A DNA stretch of 64,000 nucleotides. Origin: Siphonodentalium dalli. Taxonomy: Eukaryota > Mollusca > Scaphopoda > Gadilida > Siphonodentaliidae. This document shows, in pieces, positions 37,829 through 49,204 of this stretch (the first letter of the stretch is position 1; every line of letters starts with the position of its first letter). The notes under the pieces were generated by a model, which made no database searches, had not been told where the DNA came from, and saw only the letters and a list, made by a program, of their open reading frames with translations. The stretch is from positions 111,650,004-111,714,003 of the forward strand of contig CP136064.1 of the NCBI GenBank assembly GCA_032622095.1, read 5' to 3'. The translations under genes and the position numbers were made by a program.

Positions 37829-39200
37829 ACTAAACCGTTTAGCACAGTCCACTTCACTCAACCGATCATCACCAAACTTCATATTTATCTTGATATTGAT
37901 CTATCAGATGAGAGCTATCAAATATTTTTTAATTTTATAGGAAAAAATGGTCGCCAGCGGCCATATTGCATTTACGTTATATGTTATCGCGTCATGTCGA
38001 TATCCAGTATTCCTTAGAAATTTCACCTTTCCAGATTCATAATTGCTCCATTGACTGTAACAGATGGAATTATTCCCCTCTTCGGATAGAGTGTCACTGA
38101 AACTTTATTTTGTCAGACTGTCTGTATAGTCACTGATTATATATGGCAATAATCTGTAATAAGATGTAGTACTATTTTATCTTATATTTACATGCAGTGC
38201 TGTTTTTATACAACAATTCTAATCCCCCTAGATCATCATGTGATCGACCATACATTGCGCGAGGACCTGGTTGAATTAAGGGGGGTTTTATGAATAACTT
38301 CTGTCCTCAAGCTAGATTATACTTATGACATTTAATGGCATGTTTCTAACGTGGAGGGTTAGATATGCTTGAGACACCACCACTCTTCAATTCAAACCAA
38401 GTTCTCAGCTGTCATATTCGGATATTAGAACCCATAGCCATGATATATGGTTTATTTTGTGTATACTAGTAATATTGTTATTTTCAGTACCTTTATATAC
38501 CAGTACTGTGTATAACAATGCATATAAATTAATCCATGTATACATGTATATTGATTCAACGGATTCAGTGGTTTTGTCCACCAGTCTATCAAATTTGCGG
38601 GGAAAACATGGCCACAAGCAGTACACCCTGCTAAATTTCGAATTTGAATCAATTGGCGCACCCTGCAGCCAGCTTTTATTGGAGAACTTTTTCTCATGTG
38701 GATAGTTTTGGGTCACCGCTAGATGTGAGCCATGTTTTGTTCTCAATCTGTCCTTGTGAAGACATCACTGCCAGCGGTGATCTTGAATTTACTATTTTTA
38801 TGGCTAAATAATTTGGTTGATCCTACAGGCGACACCCCTTGTCCGATCGTCACCAGATTCCACAATGATCTTCTGGATAACCAGGGTGAGAGTAATCTAA
38901 TTTTCCCGAATTTCGTTAAAAAACATTACCACAGGCAGCAATTTGGTATCTTACTGTTTGATCCTCTTTTGCATGACTGAATTGTTTAGCAACTGTACAA
39001 ACATATCCCTCATCTGATAGTCACCACACTTTTTATTGATCTTCGGGCTGACAACTAGATGGGAGCTATCGAATTTTTTTGGAAAACATTGTCGCCAGCA
39101 GTCATCTTCTATTTGGTTTTTATATACATGTATATCTCTTCATTCGGATAGCCAGTATTACGTAGGTACTTAAACTTTCCGCATTCCTGTCATCATTTGA
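37829..39200. repeat. Degenerate long tandem units, about 350-450 bp
   Basis: Blocks near 37,855, 38,560-38,700, 38,780-38,950 and 39,010-39,170 share, in order, GATCATCACCAAACTTCAT-like, ATC-TGATGAGAGCTATC and ATGGTCGCCAGCGGCCAT-like segments. They are diverged and not coding. Confidence 0.5.
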
Positions 39201-39363
39201 AATATAAAAAATTACCTGATACATGCACCCTTCAAAATTTGTTTCGTCGTATCTATTTTAATGACCCGTATGGTAATATTGATACAGATATATTTGTCAA
39301 ACATTTCTTTGTACAATATACAGGTATTTAGTTTGTAACTAAATCTAGAAATATATAATAGTA

Positions 39364-39855
39364 GCTGGTGGACCCTACTTCGTCCGGGATGTTCCCCTCT
39401 GATTTTCGGAGAATTGCGCGATTTAACCTTGAATTGACCATTTTAAAGGTGAACGTCATGTCGGGTCACGATTTGACCCGTCCAAAACACTCCCCGGACA
39501 AAAGTCACGACAAAAGTACCCGTCGAAATCCGCCCGGCTTTACCCGATTTGACCTTGAATTGACAATGTTGAATGTCAAGATCAGGTCAGGGTCATGATT
39601 TGACCCACCCGAAACACTCCTGGGACAAAAGTAACAGTAGGTATTATATTTCGTTGAAATACTTCCGTTTTACCAGATTTGACCTTGAATTGATCTTTTT
39701 GAATGTCAAAGTCAGGTCGGGATCAAGATTTGACCCGTCCAAAATACTCCCTGGAAATAATTTCCCCTAGGTATCAAATTTCGTCAAATCTGTCCGGCAG
39801 TTTTCCCGGCCATAGCTAACAGACAAACAGACAGACAAATGTCCAAAATATATAT
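39364..39855 (-). mobile_element. Helitron-like non-autonomous repeat, copy 2
   Basis: An inverted relative of 33,547-34,217. It starts (plus strand) AGCTGGTGGACCC-TACTTCGTCCGGG and ends with the complement of the TTTGTCTGTTAGCTATGGCCGG block. Three degenerate sub-units (GATTTGACCTTGAATTGAC, CCCG(T/A)CC(A/G)AAACACTCC) repeat at about 110-bp intervals. The terminal CTAG is mutated. Confidence 0.5.
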
Positions 39856-39859
39856 TAAA

Positions 39860-40245
39860 CTAGCTGATGTACTCGACTTCGTTCGGGCTATTTAGGGATT
39901 TTTATTTGGTGATCGCCTCCATCTGGACAGTACCCAGTATATACAGCGTCTGGCCAAACTATTGTTCAATTGGTCCAGAAACATGCCTATATCAGCACGT
40001 TCGAGAACATGGTCCCACGTGAAATTGGACCCGTCCATATTGCTCCCGGGATCGAAGTAGTCCTACACACAAATTTTTAGTCGGATCGGTCAATGTCCAG
40101 AAACATGCCTATGAGCGAGGTCAAGTTGACACGTTAAATACCAAATCCGAGTCGGATCAGTCGAGCAGTGTTAGAGTCTATAACACATACACACATGCAT
40201 TCATGCATACGCACATACATACAGACAGGTGTTCCAAAATGTATA
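39860..40245 (-). mobile_element. Helitron-like non-autonomous repeat, copy 3
   Basis: It begins ACTAGCTGATGTACTCGACT on the plus strand, so on the minus strand it ends in a hairpin then CTAG-T. It lies directly beside copy 2 in the same orientation and ends with CA-rich microsatellite sequence (40,185-40,235). The internal sequence differs from copies 1 and 2. Confidence 0.45.
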
Positions 40246-40384
40246 ATCGATAGCTACAACAATTCTATGGTAGATAGTTCACGGTCGACCTGATGCATGC
40301 ATCTTAGTTTTCTTGTAATACAATGGCGTAGAATAACGTAAGAGTGTAAGAGCTGCTAAACCTCTCGTTGCTATAATAACGCAG

Positions 40385-40720
40385 CCTGTTCGCCCGAAAA
40401 CCTGCACATTATCTGCTTATAATAGAACTTGTTTTAGGTAGATAATGTGCTTAGAATCGATAATGTGCTGAAAATTAGAGCGTTTTAGTCACATCATCGA
40501 CTAATAATGAGGCGATTCTAAACACATTATGGGCGAACAATAATACAAAGAAGCCAACTGACGACTTTTCTCTTTAACATGTAATTTTCACTGTGGCCCG
40601 CGCCATAAAACTAAATAACTATTATGCGTCCATTATTTAGAATAAAATAACCACATTATGTACCTATTTCACATTATAAGTCGATTATGTGCGTATTTAC
40701 GCGATGATATGTTGTAGAAT
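40385..40720 (+). repeat. Repeat family B, copy 1
   Basis: Starts CCCGAAAACCTGCACATTATCTGC and contains AGGTAGATAATGTGCTTAG, internal pairs of TCGATAATGTG and CACAT-ATCGA, the module TTTCACTGTGGCCCGCGCCAT and an end TTATAAGTCGATTATGTGCGTATTTACGCG. The same order of blocks recurs at 43,185, 43,625 and, inverted, 44,470-44,830. Confidence 0.75.
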
Positions 40721-40938
40721 AACGATGACCGGTGAATGTGTCAACAGGCGAGGCTTACAGTCCGGAGACCAGTCAACCAACGCTTAAGAATTTGTAGTTT
40801 ACACTGGTTTCAAATTCGTCCGTTCCCGACTAGCTTCCTCACGAATCATATAGCTATATATAGCTATTCGCACTGCTATCATCTTCCAATGCCTCGTCGT
40901 TGTGAGGGATAGTTTGGTTTATTGATGCTTCCATTGAT

Positions 40939-41940
40939 TTAAAGGCACGTGCGGCCTTAATTGTCGAAAATATTCATATTTGTTCCAAACACCGTAAACA
41001 GAAAAAACATTAAAACGCATACAGTCCCGTTCATATATACCATGACCATCGCGTAAACAGCATATTATCATAAAGACCTACTATATTTTACCTAAGCAAG
41101 AGCCTGATTTTGTTACAGAAGACAGCACAATGCTACTGGCTAATCACACACAAATGGCATAAACGCTCTTTATTAGTTCCATATCAGGTATTCACCAACA
41201 AAGAACGCTCTTTATGTTTACCATCATAATATAAACAAACACCAGAAAAGTAACTTTTTATGCTTTTGTTTACATAACAATGGTCAAACATATGACCATA
41301 ACATACTGTTTATGCGATATTTCTTATTTGTGTACGGACAAAGTCTATCTACATTTTAATGTTCTTTCTGTTTGTGGCGGTTTTTGACGGGTGGAGATAT
41401 TTTCACAGGATACCCACCGCCAAGGCCAACCGTACCTTTAAAGATACGGTTGGCCTTGGCGGTTGGTATCCTGTGAAAATATATCCACCCGTCAAAAACC
41501 GCCACAAACAGAAAGAACATCAAAATGTAGATAGACTTTGTACGTATACAAATAAGAAATATCGCATAAACAGTATGTTATGGTCATATGTTTAACCATT
41601 GTTATGTAAACAAAAGCATAAAAAGTAACTTTTCTGGTGTTTGTTTATATTATGATGGTAAACATAAAGAGCGTTCTGTGTTGGTGAATACCTGATATGG
41701 AACTAATAAAGAGCGTTTATGCCATTTGTGTGTGATTAGCCAGTAGCATTGTGCTGTCTTCTGTAACACAATCACGCTCTTGCTTAGGTAAAAATATAGT
41801 AGGTCTTTATGTTAACATGATGTTTACGTGATGGTCATGGTATATATGAACGGAACTGTATGCGTTTTAATGTTTTTCTGTTTACGGTGTTTGGAACAAA
41901 TATGAATATTTTCGACAATTAAGGCCGCACGTGCCTTTAA
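40939..41940. mobile_element. 1002-bp near-perfect palindrome with TTAA at both ends
   Basis: The two halves are complements about a centre at 41,439/41,440 (TTT|AAA). Base n pairs with 82,879 minus n over the entire length with no net indel, and only scattered mismatches were noticed. The outermost matching bases are TTAA at 40,939-40,942 and 41,937-41,940, followed inward by AGGCACGTGCGGCC. Matching stops at the next base. The arms (about 500 bp) have no intact gene. It resembles a foldback or TTAA-type palindromic element. In single-stranded form it would be one long hairpin. Confidence 0.9.
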
Positions 41941-41942
41941 CA

Positions 41943-42990
41943 TGTTCCTTACAGCTATACTGCTGTAACCAGGTTTGGCGTCTACCTTTATCTTCCTTGG
42001 TGCCTTGCCTGTCAAACCCCTCAAGTAGTCCAACCACACTTTGGGACACATGTATGCATAGTGTTAGAAGCATTAATGTTCGTAGTCGCAGAATCTATTT
42101 CTCAGTCAGGAAAATGACACAATACCTGCTTGGGGATCTAACGGAACAGGCCAAACTTATTTTAACCGGTGATTATATTATCACTGTGGTTGGCACCTCC
42201 ATACAGTTGCTCACAAGCTCGCTATGTCAAGGCTAGGAATCTATCCTTGCTATTATGATGGTTGCTGTATTTCAGCTCGATCATAACTTCCACTCTTCCA
42301 CAAATATCTTTCGCCAAATTTGTTTAACAGGGGCATAGAAAGCAACATCCAGGGGTTGCATCAAATTTGTTGAGTTTGGTGGACGGCGATATCGTTCTGT
42401 TCTGCCAACTGTATCACCCCTGTAATAATAGCTGATATCGCCGATGAATATTTTCCTTACAGGTGCTTGTCCTTGGATTTGGTAGTAGAATAGTAAACCA
42501 CTAACAGCGACTCCAGTTGTATCTCATTCTTTTTGGGCCAACCTTTGTCTACGTCCAGATATTCTCGGCATTATGATACTACGTATGGTGGTAGCTTCGC
42601 CTCCTTGGCAACTCGGCAAAATATCAGTGCTGTCTCTGATTTTTATTAATCCATTATCCTTTCTGTGTATTTTACTTCCCTGTTGAATATACATTTGTAT
42701 TTACCTGGATCGTCACTAAGCTTTGTTTCATCGTAGTTGTAAATGTTCTCAACTGGAACAGTACCATTTTCAACATATTAGAAATTCTCGAAAAACATTT
42801 TCTTCGCTCGACACGTGTGCTCTAGAATCCTTTCGATTACTACACAGCATTCACTCAGTTGGTGTTTGTGACGTTTCAAGAATATATGCGCACATTTAAC
42901 GATAGATGTGTCGTTAGAAAACTGCTGCACACTCCGTACGATTTACGCAAATAATGTTTTAGCAAAAAGTCTGAAGTCAAATAATCAAAT
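41943..42990 (-). pseudogene. pogo/Tigger-like DDE transposase relic
   Basis: Read on the minus strand across several frames: FLKRHKHQLSE (CENP-B-type helix-turn-helix end), VPVENIYNYDET (first catalytic Asp region, about 42,725-42,755), WPKKNE, IFIGDIS (second Asp, IGDN in relatives, near 42,440), PPNSTNLMQPLDVAFYAP (third Asp, 42,331-42,390), GLFRxIP and, at the C-terminus, CPKVWLDYLRGLTG with KIKVDAKPG. Order and spacing match pogo/Tigger cut-and-paste transposases. Multiple stops and indels make it dead. Its C-terminal end meets the 1-kb palindrome within a few bases. Confidence 0.7.
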
Positions 42991-43184
42991 GTGTAATCAT
43001 CCTATTCACATGCACTTGATAAATGTGCCTCCGCATCGCCATTGCACGCCCGTGGTCCACCAACTGCTCTTACTGTTTTGTATTATGTCCTAACTGTGAT
43101 ACCATATCGCTTGCTGAACACACGTCTCGCCATGACCATCTTCGTTGCCACAGGTCACTGCGACCTGGAGACTCTTCTCAGCCT

Positions 43185-43450
43185 GTTATCCCGAAAAGCA
43201 GCACAGTATCTGCTTATAAGGAACTTAGTTTAGGTAGATAATCTGCTTAGGATCGACTCATTTGAGTCGATAATGACTCATTTTGAGTCGATAATGTGCT
43301 GAATATGGGTTCATTTTATTCACATTATCGACTCATAATGTGGCCATTTTAAGCAGATTATTTCGGACAATGAGACAAATAAGCCATCCCATGATTTTTC
43401 ATGTGTACGCTCTTTAAAATGTGTTTTCACCTCGGCCCACGCCATAAAAC
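43185..43450 (+). repeat. Repeat family B, copy 2 (truncated)
   Basis: CCCGAAAAGCAGCACAGTATCTGC, TAGGTAGATAATCTGCTTAG, repeated GAGTCGATAATG blocks, then ACGCTCTTTA (43,407-43,416) and TTTCACCTCGGCCCACGCCAT. The distal end seen in copies 1 and 3 is missing. Confidence 0.75.
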
Positions 43451-43624
43451 GAGGTATTGGATTTGCAAAAGTGAAATACTTTCTGAGAATATTCGCCACT
43501 AATGCGTAAAACTGCAATCATCACCGTTACTGCATGCTGAGTTATTACAGAAAAAAACAAAAGGTTGAACATTAATTTTTTCATCTAATGCACTCATTTT
43601 TCATTAGTTTAAATGCATCATATT

Positions 43625-43975
43625 TCCAACCCGTTTTCCCAAAAATCCGCACATTATCTGCTTATGATATGACTTGTTTTAGATATCTTATCTGCTTAGA
43701 ATCGTCTTATTGTGAGTCGATAATGTGCTGAAAATGAGAGCATTTTAGTCACATTGTCGACTCATAATGAGGCGACTCGTCAGGCGTACGCTCTTTAACA
43801 TGTGGTTTCACTGTGCGCCGCGCCATACGACGAAATAACGGACATGAATCCATTACATGCTCATTTCTGAATCAAATTATCACAGTATGTACCTATTTCA
43901 CATTCTGAATCAAGTAACCACAGTATGTACCTATTTCACATTATAGGTCGATTATGTGCGTATTTGCGCGAGGAT
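43625..43975 (+). repeat. Repeat family B, copy 3
   Basis: All family blocks are present: CCGCACATTATCTGCTTATG, GAGTCGATAATGTGCTGAAA, ACGCTCTTTA (43,788-43,797), GTTTCACTGTGCGCCGCGCC and ATTATGTGCGTATTTGCGCG. A 40-bp stretch with CACAGTATGTACCTATTTCA is duplicated in tandem. Confidence 0.8.
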
Positions 43976-44469
43976 ATGGTGTATATTTCACAGACGGACA
44001 AGAAAATACGTATATACATTATATGCACAGACCTGTTCCACATATTTAGAACTAACAAATAACGTAGATATGTGTACATTAACAAAACACAATGAAGACA
44101 TTCATAGACACAATCCAATGTTACATCAATATGCCAAAAAGAGAAGAAAACTTAAAGTGAAAATAAAAACGTTTCGACAGCTATGTCATAAGATTCTACT
44201 TTAAGAGCAAACTTCGACCATGCCTGCATAGACTGGCTCCAACTGGCATATATAATTACCAACTTTTGGTTAAAATGGACTTCCAGTTGACAAAAAATTA
44301 TCAAGAATATCAAAACAAGTCGTAAATGTTTCATTCACAAAACCTCACACCATAATAAAATCAACAATGGTTGCCATTACCATTTTTGGATGTTCACATG
44401 TTTTATAGTGATACGCGTGAAGTGAGGTAACTTTGACTCTTCTGATCCAAAGGACTAGCCATATCTCAT
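43976..44469. other. No gene seen between inverted family B copies
   Basis: AT-rich spacer flanked by copies 3 and 4 in opposite orientation. It has one lysine-rich short frame at 43,956-44,204 without a recognised domain. Confidence 0.45.
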
Positions 44470-44830
44470 GCCAACATATCTTCGCGGAAATACGCACATA
44501 ATTGACCTATAATGTGAAATAGATATATAATGTGATTGTTTGATTCTGCTATATGCAGATAATGGACTCTTACCCGTTATTTCGTTTTATGGCGTGGGCC
44601 AATGTGAAAAACACACGTTAAAGAGCGTACACCTGAAAAGTCGTGTGATTTGGCTTATTTGTGTCATCGTCCCACATAATCTGCTTAAGAATCGCCTCAT
44701 TATGAGTCGATAATGTGACTAAAATGTTTTCATTTTCTGCTCATTATCGACTTAAAATAGGGCAATTATCAGCAGATTATCTACCTAAAAGAAGTTATAT
44801 TATAAGCAGATTTCCAGGAGAACAGGCGCT
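44470..44830 (-). repeat. Repeat family B, copy 4 (inverted)
   Basis: Complement of copy 3: TTCGCGGAAATACGCACATA, GGCGTGGGCCAATGTGAAAA, TAAAGAGCGT (44,619-44,628), then TCGATAATGTG blocks and AAGCAGATTTCCAGG. With copy 3 it brackets about 1.2 kb as an inverted pair. Confidence 0.8.
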
Positions 44831-45165
44831 GGTCACGCCGGGGTGGCTAAATTTATAACGTGGGGGTGTGGGAACATTGGAACGAATGGTGTGTATATAA
44901 TAATTAAGTACTAGTTAATGTACATATTATAGAGGGGTTCTAGTGAAGCGAGAATCTTCGAGTCGATTTTATAAATTTTAAAGTTGGTTGAAGAAGAACG
45001 GAATGATAATTGACAATTTAGCGTGATGTCGCCAATCAAACGAGTTTTGTGAATGGCTATTTGAAATTATTTCGTGGTGTCGATCAGGTCAGTTCTTTGG
45101 GTTGAGTATAACGGACAGTTTATCAGGATGTGTTCAGTATCTTCATTGGGAAATACATTCGACCG

Positions 45166-45655
45166 AATTCTGGTCCCTGGTCTAGACCAGGGTTTCATGT
45201 AAACTATAGTCTAGACCAGGCCGGAACCACGGTGATCGCCATGTGTTACCCAGCTTCGAGGCGAGTAAGCTGGGATTATTGGTCAGCACTGGTCCGTATT
45301 CTCGTCTTTTTGAAACTCAGGTTTACGCAAACCATGGTTTGCCTTTTTATTGTCATTCAAGCCTGTGTCGGTCTGTTAATAATTCGAACCATGTGGTAAC
45401 GTACAAATTCTGGTAACAGAAACATATGTATTTTTTGGAAGCATTTATCTTTATATTAACCAAATAGGAATTGTGTTTTATTGATATGCCGTGTAGAAGA
45501 AAGATTATAATTATATATGAACTGGACAAAATGTAATATAATCGATAAGTATGTGTGTTATAGGTAATAGTCTACAACTGAGACCTAGTACCCCCCTGGT
45601 CTGAGATTTTTGTATAAACCGAGACTTGAACCTGAGACGAGAATACCTTTTTCTG
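45166..45655. mobile_element. Foldback repeat with GGTCTAGACC motifs
   Basis: CCGAATTCTGGTC-CTGGTCTAGACCAGG at the left and CTGGTCTGAGA ... ACCTGAGACGAGAATAC at the right are partly complementary, with CGTATTCTCGTCTTTTTGAA (45,296) facing the latter. An inverted relative of the left end lies at 49,660-49,765, so this may be one end of a larger composite element of about 4.6 kb. Confidence 0.5.
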
Positions 45656-45804
45656 TTTTCGCAGTAACGATACAGATTGGTAATTTGATTGTAAATCATG
45701 AGTGCGTTTATCTGGCTTTACAGTGGAGTTTTATTTATAACAACCTTGTCGTGTTTGAAAGCATATTACCGTTAGATGGATTAAGTCAGATTTTCGTGCT
45801 ATTA
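45656..45804. other. Spacer
   Basis: Short AT-rich sequence with no feature. Confidence 0.4.
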
Positions 45805-46723
45805 TTAGTCGAGTTTTTCAAAAACTCGACTTATGGTTTGACGAGGGACTGTTGGTGGGCGGGCGGGCGGCGGGCGGACCTAAAGAATGCCTTATAACTT
45901 TGACATTTGCGAACGGATTCAAATAAATTTTGGTACGTGCGTTGCTCCCAATGACTATTTACTGCCTGTAGAAAATGGGTCACGTCCGAACTTTTTGACA
46001 AGAGTTATCCATCTTTGATGACTTTTTTTTAGTTTTTCACCGTTAGCGCGATAACTCACGCAAATATTATCCAATTTCAACAATATTCGTTATATGAGAC
46101 TCTTGTAACAATATCTCGGACATGTTCGAATTTTTTTTCCGGAGTTATGGGTCTTAGTTTGTCTATTTTTTAGCAATTCTATCACCGTTAGCGCGATAAC
46201 TCGATAAAATATTAACCGATTTCAACAATATTTGGTATATGAGTCTCCTGCAACAATATCTCGGACAAGTTCAAAAACCAGGTTTGTCTGAATTGTTTTC
46301 ACAGAGTTAGGGGTCTTAGTTTGTCTATTTTTAGCAATGTTATAACCGTTAGCGCGACAACTCAATGAAATATTAACTAATTTCAACAATATTTGGTATA
46401 TGAGACTCTTGGAACAATATCTCGGACGAGTTCGAAAACCAGGTTTGTCCAAAAAAAATTGCCGGAGTTATGGGTCTTAGTTTGTCTATTTTTAGCAATG
46501 TTATCACCGTTAGCGCGATAACTGGATGAAATATTAACCGATTTCAACAATATTTGGTATATGAGTCTCCTGCAACAATATCTCGGACGAGTTCAAAAAC
46601 CAGGTTTGTCCGAATTTTTTTCACAGAGTTATGGGTCTTAGTTTGTCTATTTTTAGCAATGTTATAACCGTTAGCGCGATAACTCAATGAAATATTAACC
46701 AATTTCAACAACATTTGGTATAT

Positions 46724-47273
46724 AGAGGATCTACAACGAGTCCCCAGTTTATAGCGGAATTTATAAAACGAGTCCAGTAAATTAGGTTTGGACCAAGCCT
46801 TTGGCGAGGTCAAGACCTAATTTACTGGACGAGTTTTGTAAATTCCGCTATAAACTGGGGACGAGTTGTAGATTCTATTTATTACATGATCTAAAACCTC
46901 GATAAAACATACTTAAATCAACAAATGGGACGTGAAAACTAACGTCGGCTTCTATAAGGCCAGCGATGCCGTTTCACGTAACTATGCATTGTTTGCCCGC
47001 GTAAAAAATAGTCCCAGATATATAAAATACTTTCAAGCATTTAATGGCGTATATTTAATGAAATATCTTTTAACTCTTCATTCGTGAAAGTTTTTTGAAA
47101 AAATAATGGAAGCCATAGTATTTTGAGACATAGAGTACGGAATGTAAACAGACGACAAACCGGAAGTCAAAGGTCACCCGGCAGTATTTCCTGTTATTAA
47201 ACGAACGTTTAATATTACAATTTATAGAATGGGTTTATTGAATGGAATAAGGGCAGGATCATGTAATAAATGA
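46724..47273. mobile_element. Insertion interrupting the 161-bp array
   Basis: The array unit breaks after TTTGGTATAT (46,723) and resumes with GAGACTCTTGGAACAATATC (47,270). The insert has two parts: a palindrome at 46,726-46,877 and a stretch bounded by ATTTATTACATGATC (46,878-46,892) and its exact complement (47,259-47,273). No coding region was seen. Confidence 0.8.
46726..46877. repeat. 152-bp palindrome inside the insertion
   Basis: The left arm has CAACGAGTCCCCAGTTTATA, GCGGAATTTA and CCAGTAAATTAGGT. The right arm is the complement with few mismatches, around a small loop near 46,800. Confidence 0.9.
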
Positions 47274-48335
47274 GACTCTTGGAACAATATCTCGACGAGT
47301 TCGAAAACCAGGTTTGTCCGAATTTTTTTTCCGGAGTTATGGTTCTTAGTTTGTCTATTTTTAGCAATTATATCACCGTTAGCGCGATAACTCGATGAAA
47401 TATTAACCGATGTCAACAATATTTGATATATGAGTCTCCTGCAACAATATCTCGGACGAGTTCGAAAACCAGGTTTGTTCGAATTTTTTTCGCAGAGTTA
47501 TGGGTCTTAGTTTGTCTATTTTTAGCAATGTTATCACCGTTAGCGCGATAACTCAATGAAATATAAACCGATTTAAACAATATTTGGTATATGAGTCTCT
47601 TGCAACAATATCTCGGACAAATTCGAAAACCTGGTTTGTCCGAATTTTTTTTCCGGAGTTATGGGTTTTAGTTTGTCTATTTTAATAACAATTTGATCAC
47701 CGTTAGTGCGATAACTCAATGAAATATTAACCGATTTAAACAATATTTGGTATATGAGTCTCTTGCAACAATATCTCGGACAAATTCGAAAACCTGGTTT
47801 GTCCGAATTTTTTTTCCGGAGTTATGGTTCTTAGTTTGTCTATTTTTAGCAATTATATCACCGTTAGCGCGATAACTCGATGAAATATTAACCGATGTCA
47901 ACAATATTTGATATATGAGTCTCCTGCAACAATATCTCGGACGAGTTCGAAAACCAGGTTTGTTCGAATATTTTTCGCAGAGTTATGGGTCTTAGTTTGT
48001 CTATTTTTAGCAATGTTATCACCGTTAGCGCGATAACTCAATGAAATATAAACCGATTTAAACAATATTTGGTATATGAGTCTCTTGCAACAATATCTCG
48101 GACACATTCGAAAACCTGGTTTGTCCGAATTTTATTTCCGGAGTTATGAGTTTTAGTTTGTCAATTTTAATAACAATGTTATCACCGTTAGTGCGATAAC
48201 TCAATGAAATATTAATGGATTCAATTGATATTTGGTATATAGGTCTATTGCAATAATATACCACCGTCCGACCTTTTTTCCCGGAGTTGTGCACCTTATT
48301 GGCCGAAGTTTGGTTCGACTGCCAAAAAACTCGAC

Positions 48336-49204
48336 AAAAGCATCTTAGATGCGTACCCCTTGTTTATAATATGTTATCGATGGGTTTGGTTGACACGGAT
48401 AAATAGGGAATGATAGTAGTTTTACAATCGGAACGTAATCCCCATTGGATGCGGGTGTCTTTCGTTCCGTGTTTCTGAAATGAATTGAGGTCGGAGCTAG
48501 TATTGATAGTACTAATTCATCATTTGAGAATAAATTATTGCTGGACTGGATATACAATATAACAGCTAAAACTCTCAAAATTATATTAAGACAGAACGAA
48601 AAATTGTGGTTCAAAATAAGGAAATGTCCGATTAAATTGAATTAAATTAAATTAAATGCATGGGACCCCTGCTCTTGATTAATGATTTATTTGGTCCAGT
48701 TTCTTAAGCCTTGACATTTCAAATTGGTTTATTAGTCATAGTTTATCTTTAAACATGGATTTGGAAAAATTTTACATGGCAATGGAAATATCTGTTATCG
48801 GGAGTGTGATACAACGCACCCATTTTTTCCCGATACCACCCCACCCACACCCCCCCCCCGTTGTGACCATTACATTTTCTGGAAAATTATTTTCAATAAC
48901 TTCAATCACGGCGATAGTTATTTAGAATCTTTCAAAATTTTCAACTTATTGCAAATTCCCAAGTCCGCGAAATTACATTGCACATGCCACCCCTCACCCC
49001 AATGAATTATTGAAAATTTCCAACAAGTACCTCACTATTTCCAGTTGTTGGAAATTCCCACCTGATATCCCCTATAATAATGGTTCGAAATGTTTTCAAG
49101 AGATGAATGTAATTTATGTGTAATATTTTGACACAAAGTTGAACAATATATAGTTGGTTCTTGATCTGAACAAACAATGTTTTACACTATACAGTGATTG
49201 TAAA
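48336..49204. other. No gene seen
   Basis: AT-rich sequence with a C-rich run at about 48,830-48,862. No supported gene. GGAAATTCCCA-type motifs near 48,950 and 49,050 may belong to a dispersed repeat. Confidence 0.5.

Larger units (their letters stand above)
45805..48335. mobile_element. Element with a ~161-bp satellite-like core array
   Basis: It starts with a palindrome (GTCGAGTTTTT-CAAAAACTCGAC) and a GGCGGGCGGGCGG tract, and ends in a complementary AAAAAACTCGAC near 48,326. Between them about eleven units of roughly 161 bp each contain CACCGTTAGCGCGATAACTC, AATATTAACCGATTTCAACA, GCAACAATATCTCGGACGAG and CCGGAGTTATGGGTCTTAG. Starts of GTTAGCGCG are near 46,050, 46,187, 46,350, 46,509, 46,670, 47,380, 47,541, 47,703, 47,864, 48,024 and 48,188. 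Short terminal modules around a ~160-bp tandem core resemble bivalve pearl-type elements. That link is inference. Confidence 0.8.

Noticed and set aside
41359-41595. 78-codon frame through the centre of the giant palindrome
   Set aside because: It lies symmetrically over the palindrome centre, so openness on one arm forces a related frame on the other.
46222-48294. Series of similar minus-strand peptides (NISLSYRANGDNIAKNRQTK)
   Set aside because: They are translations of successive 161-bp units. Frames are not maintained across units and the unit length is not a multiple of three.
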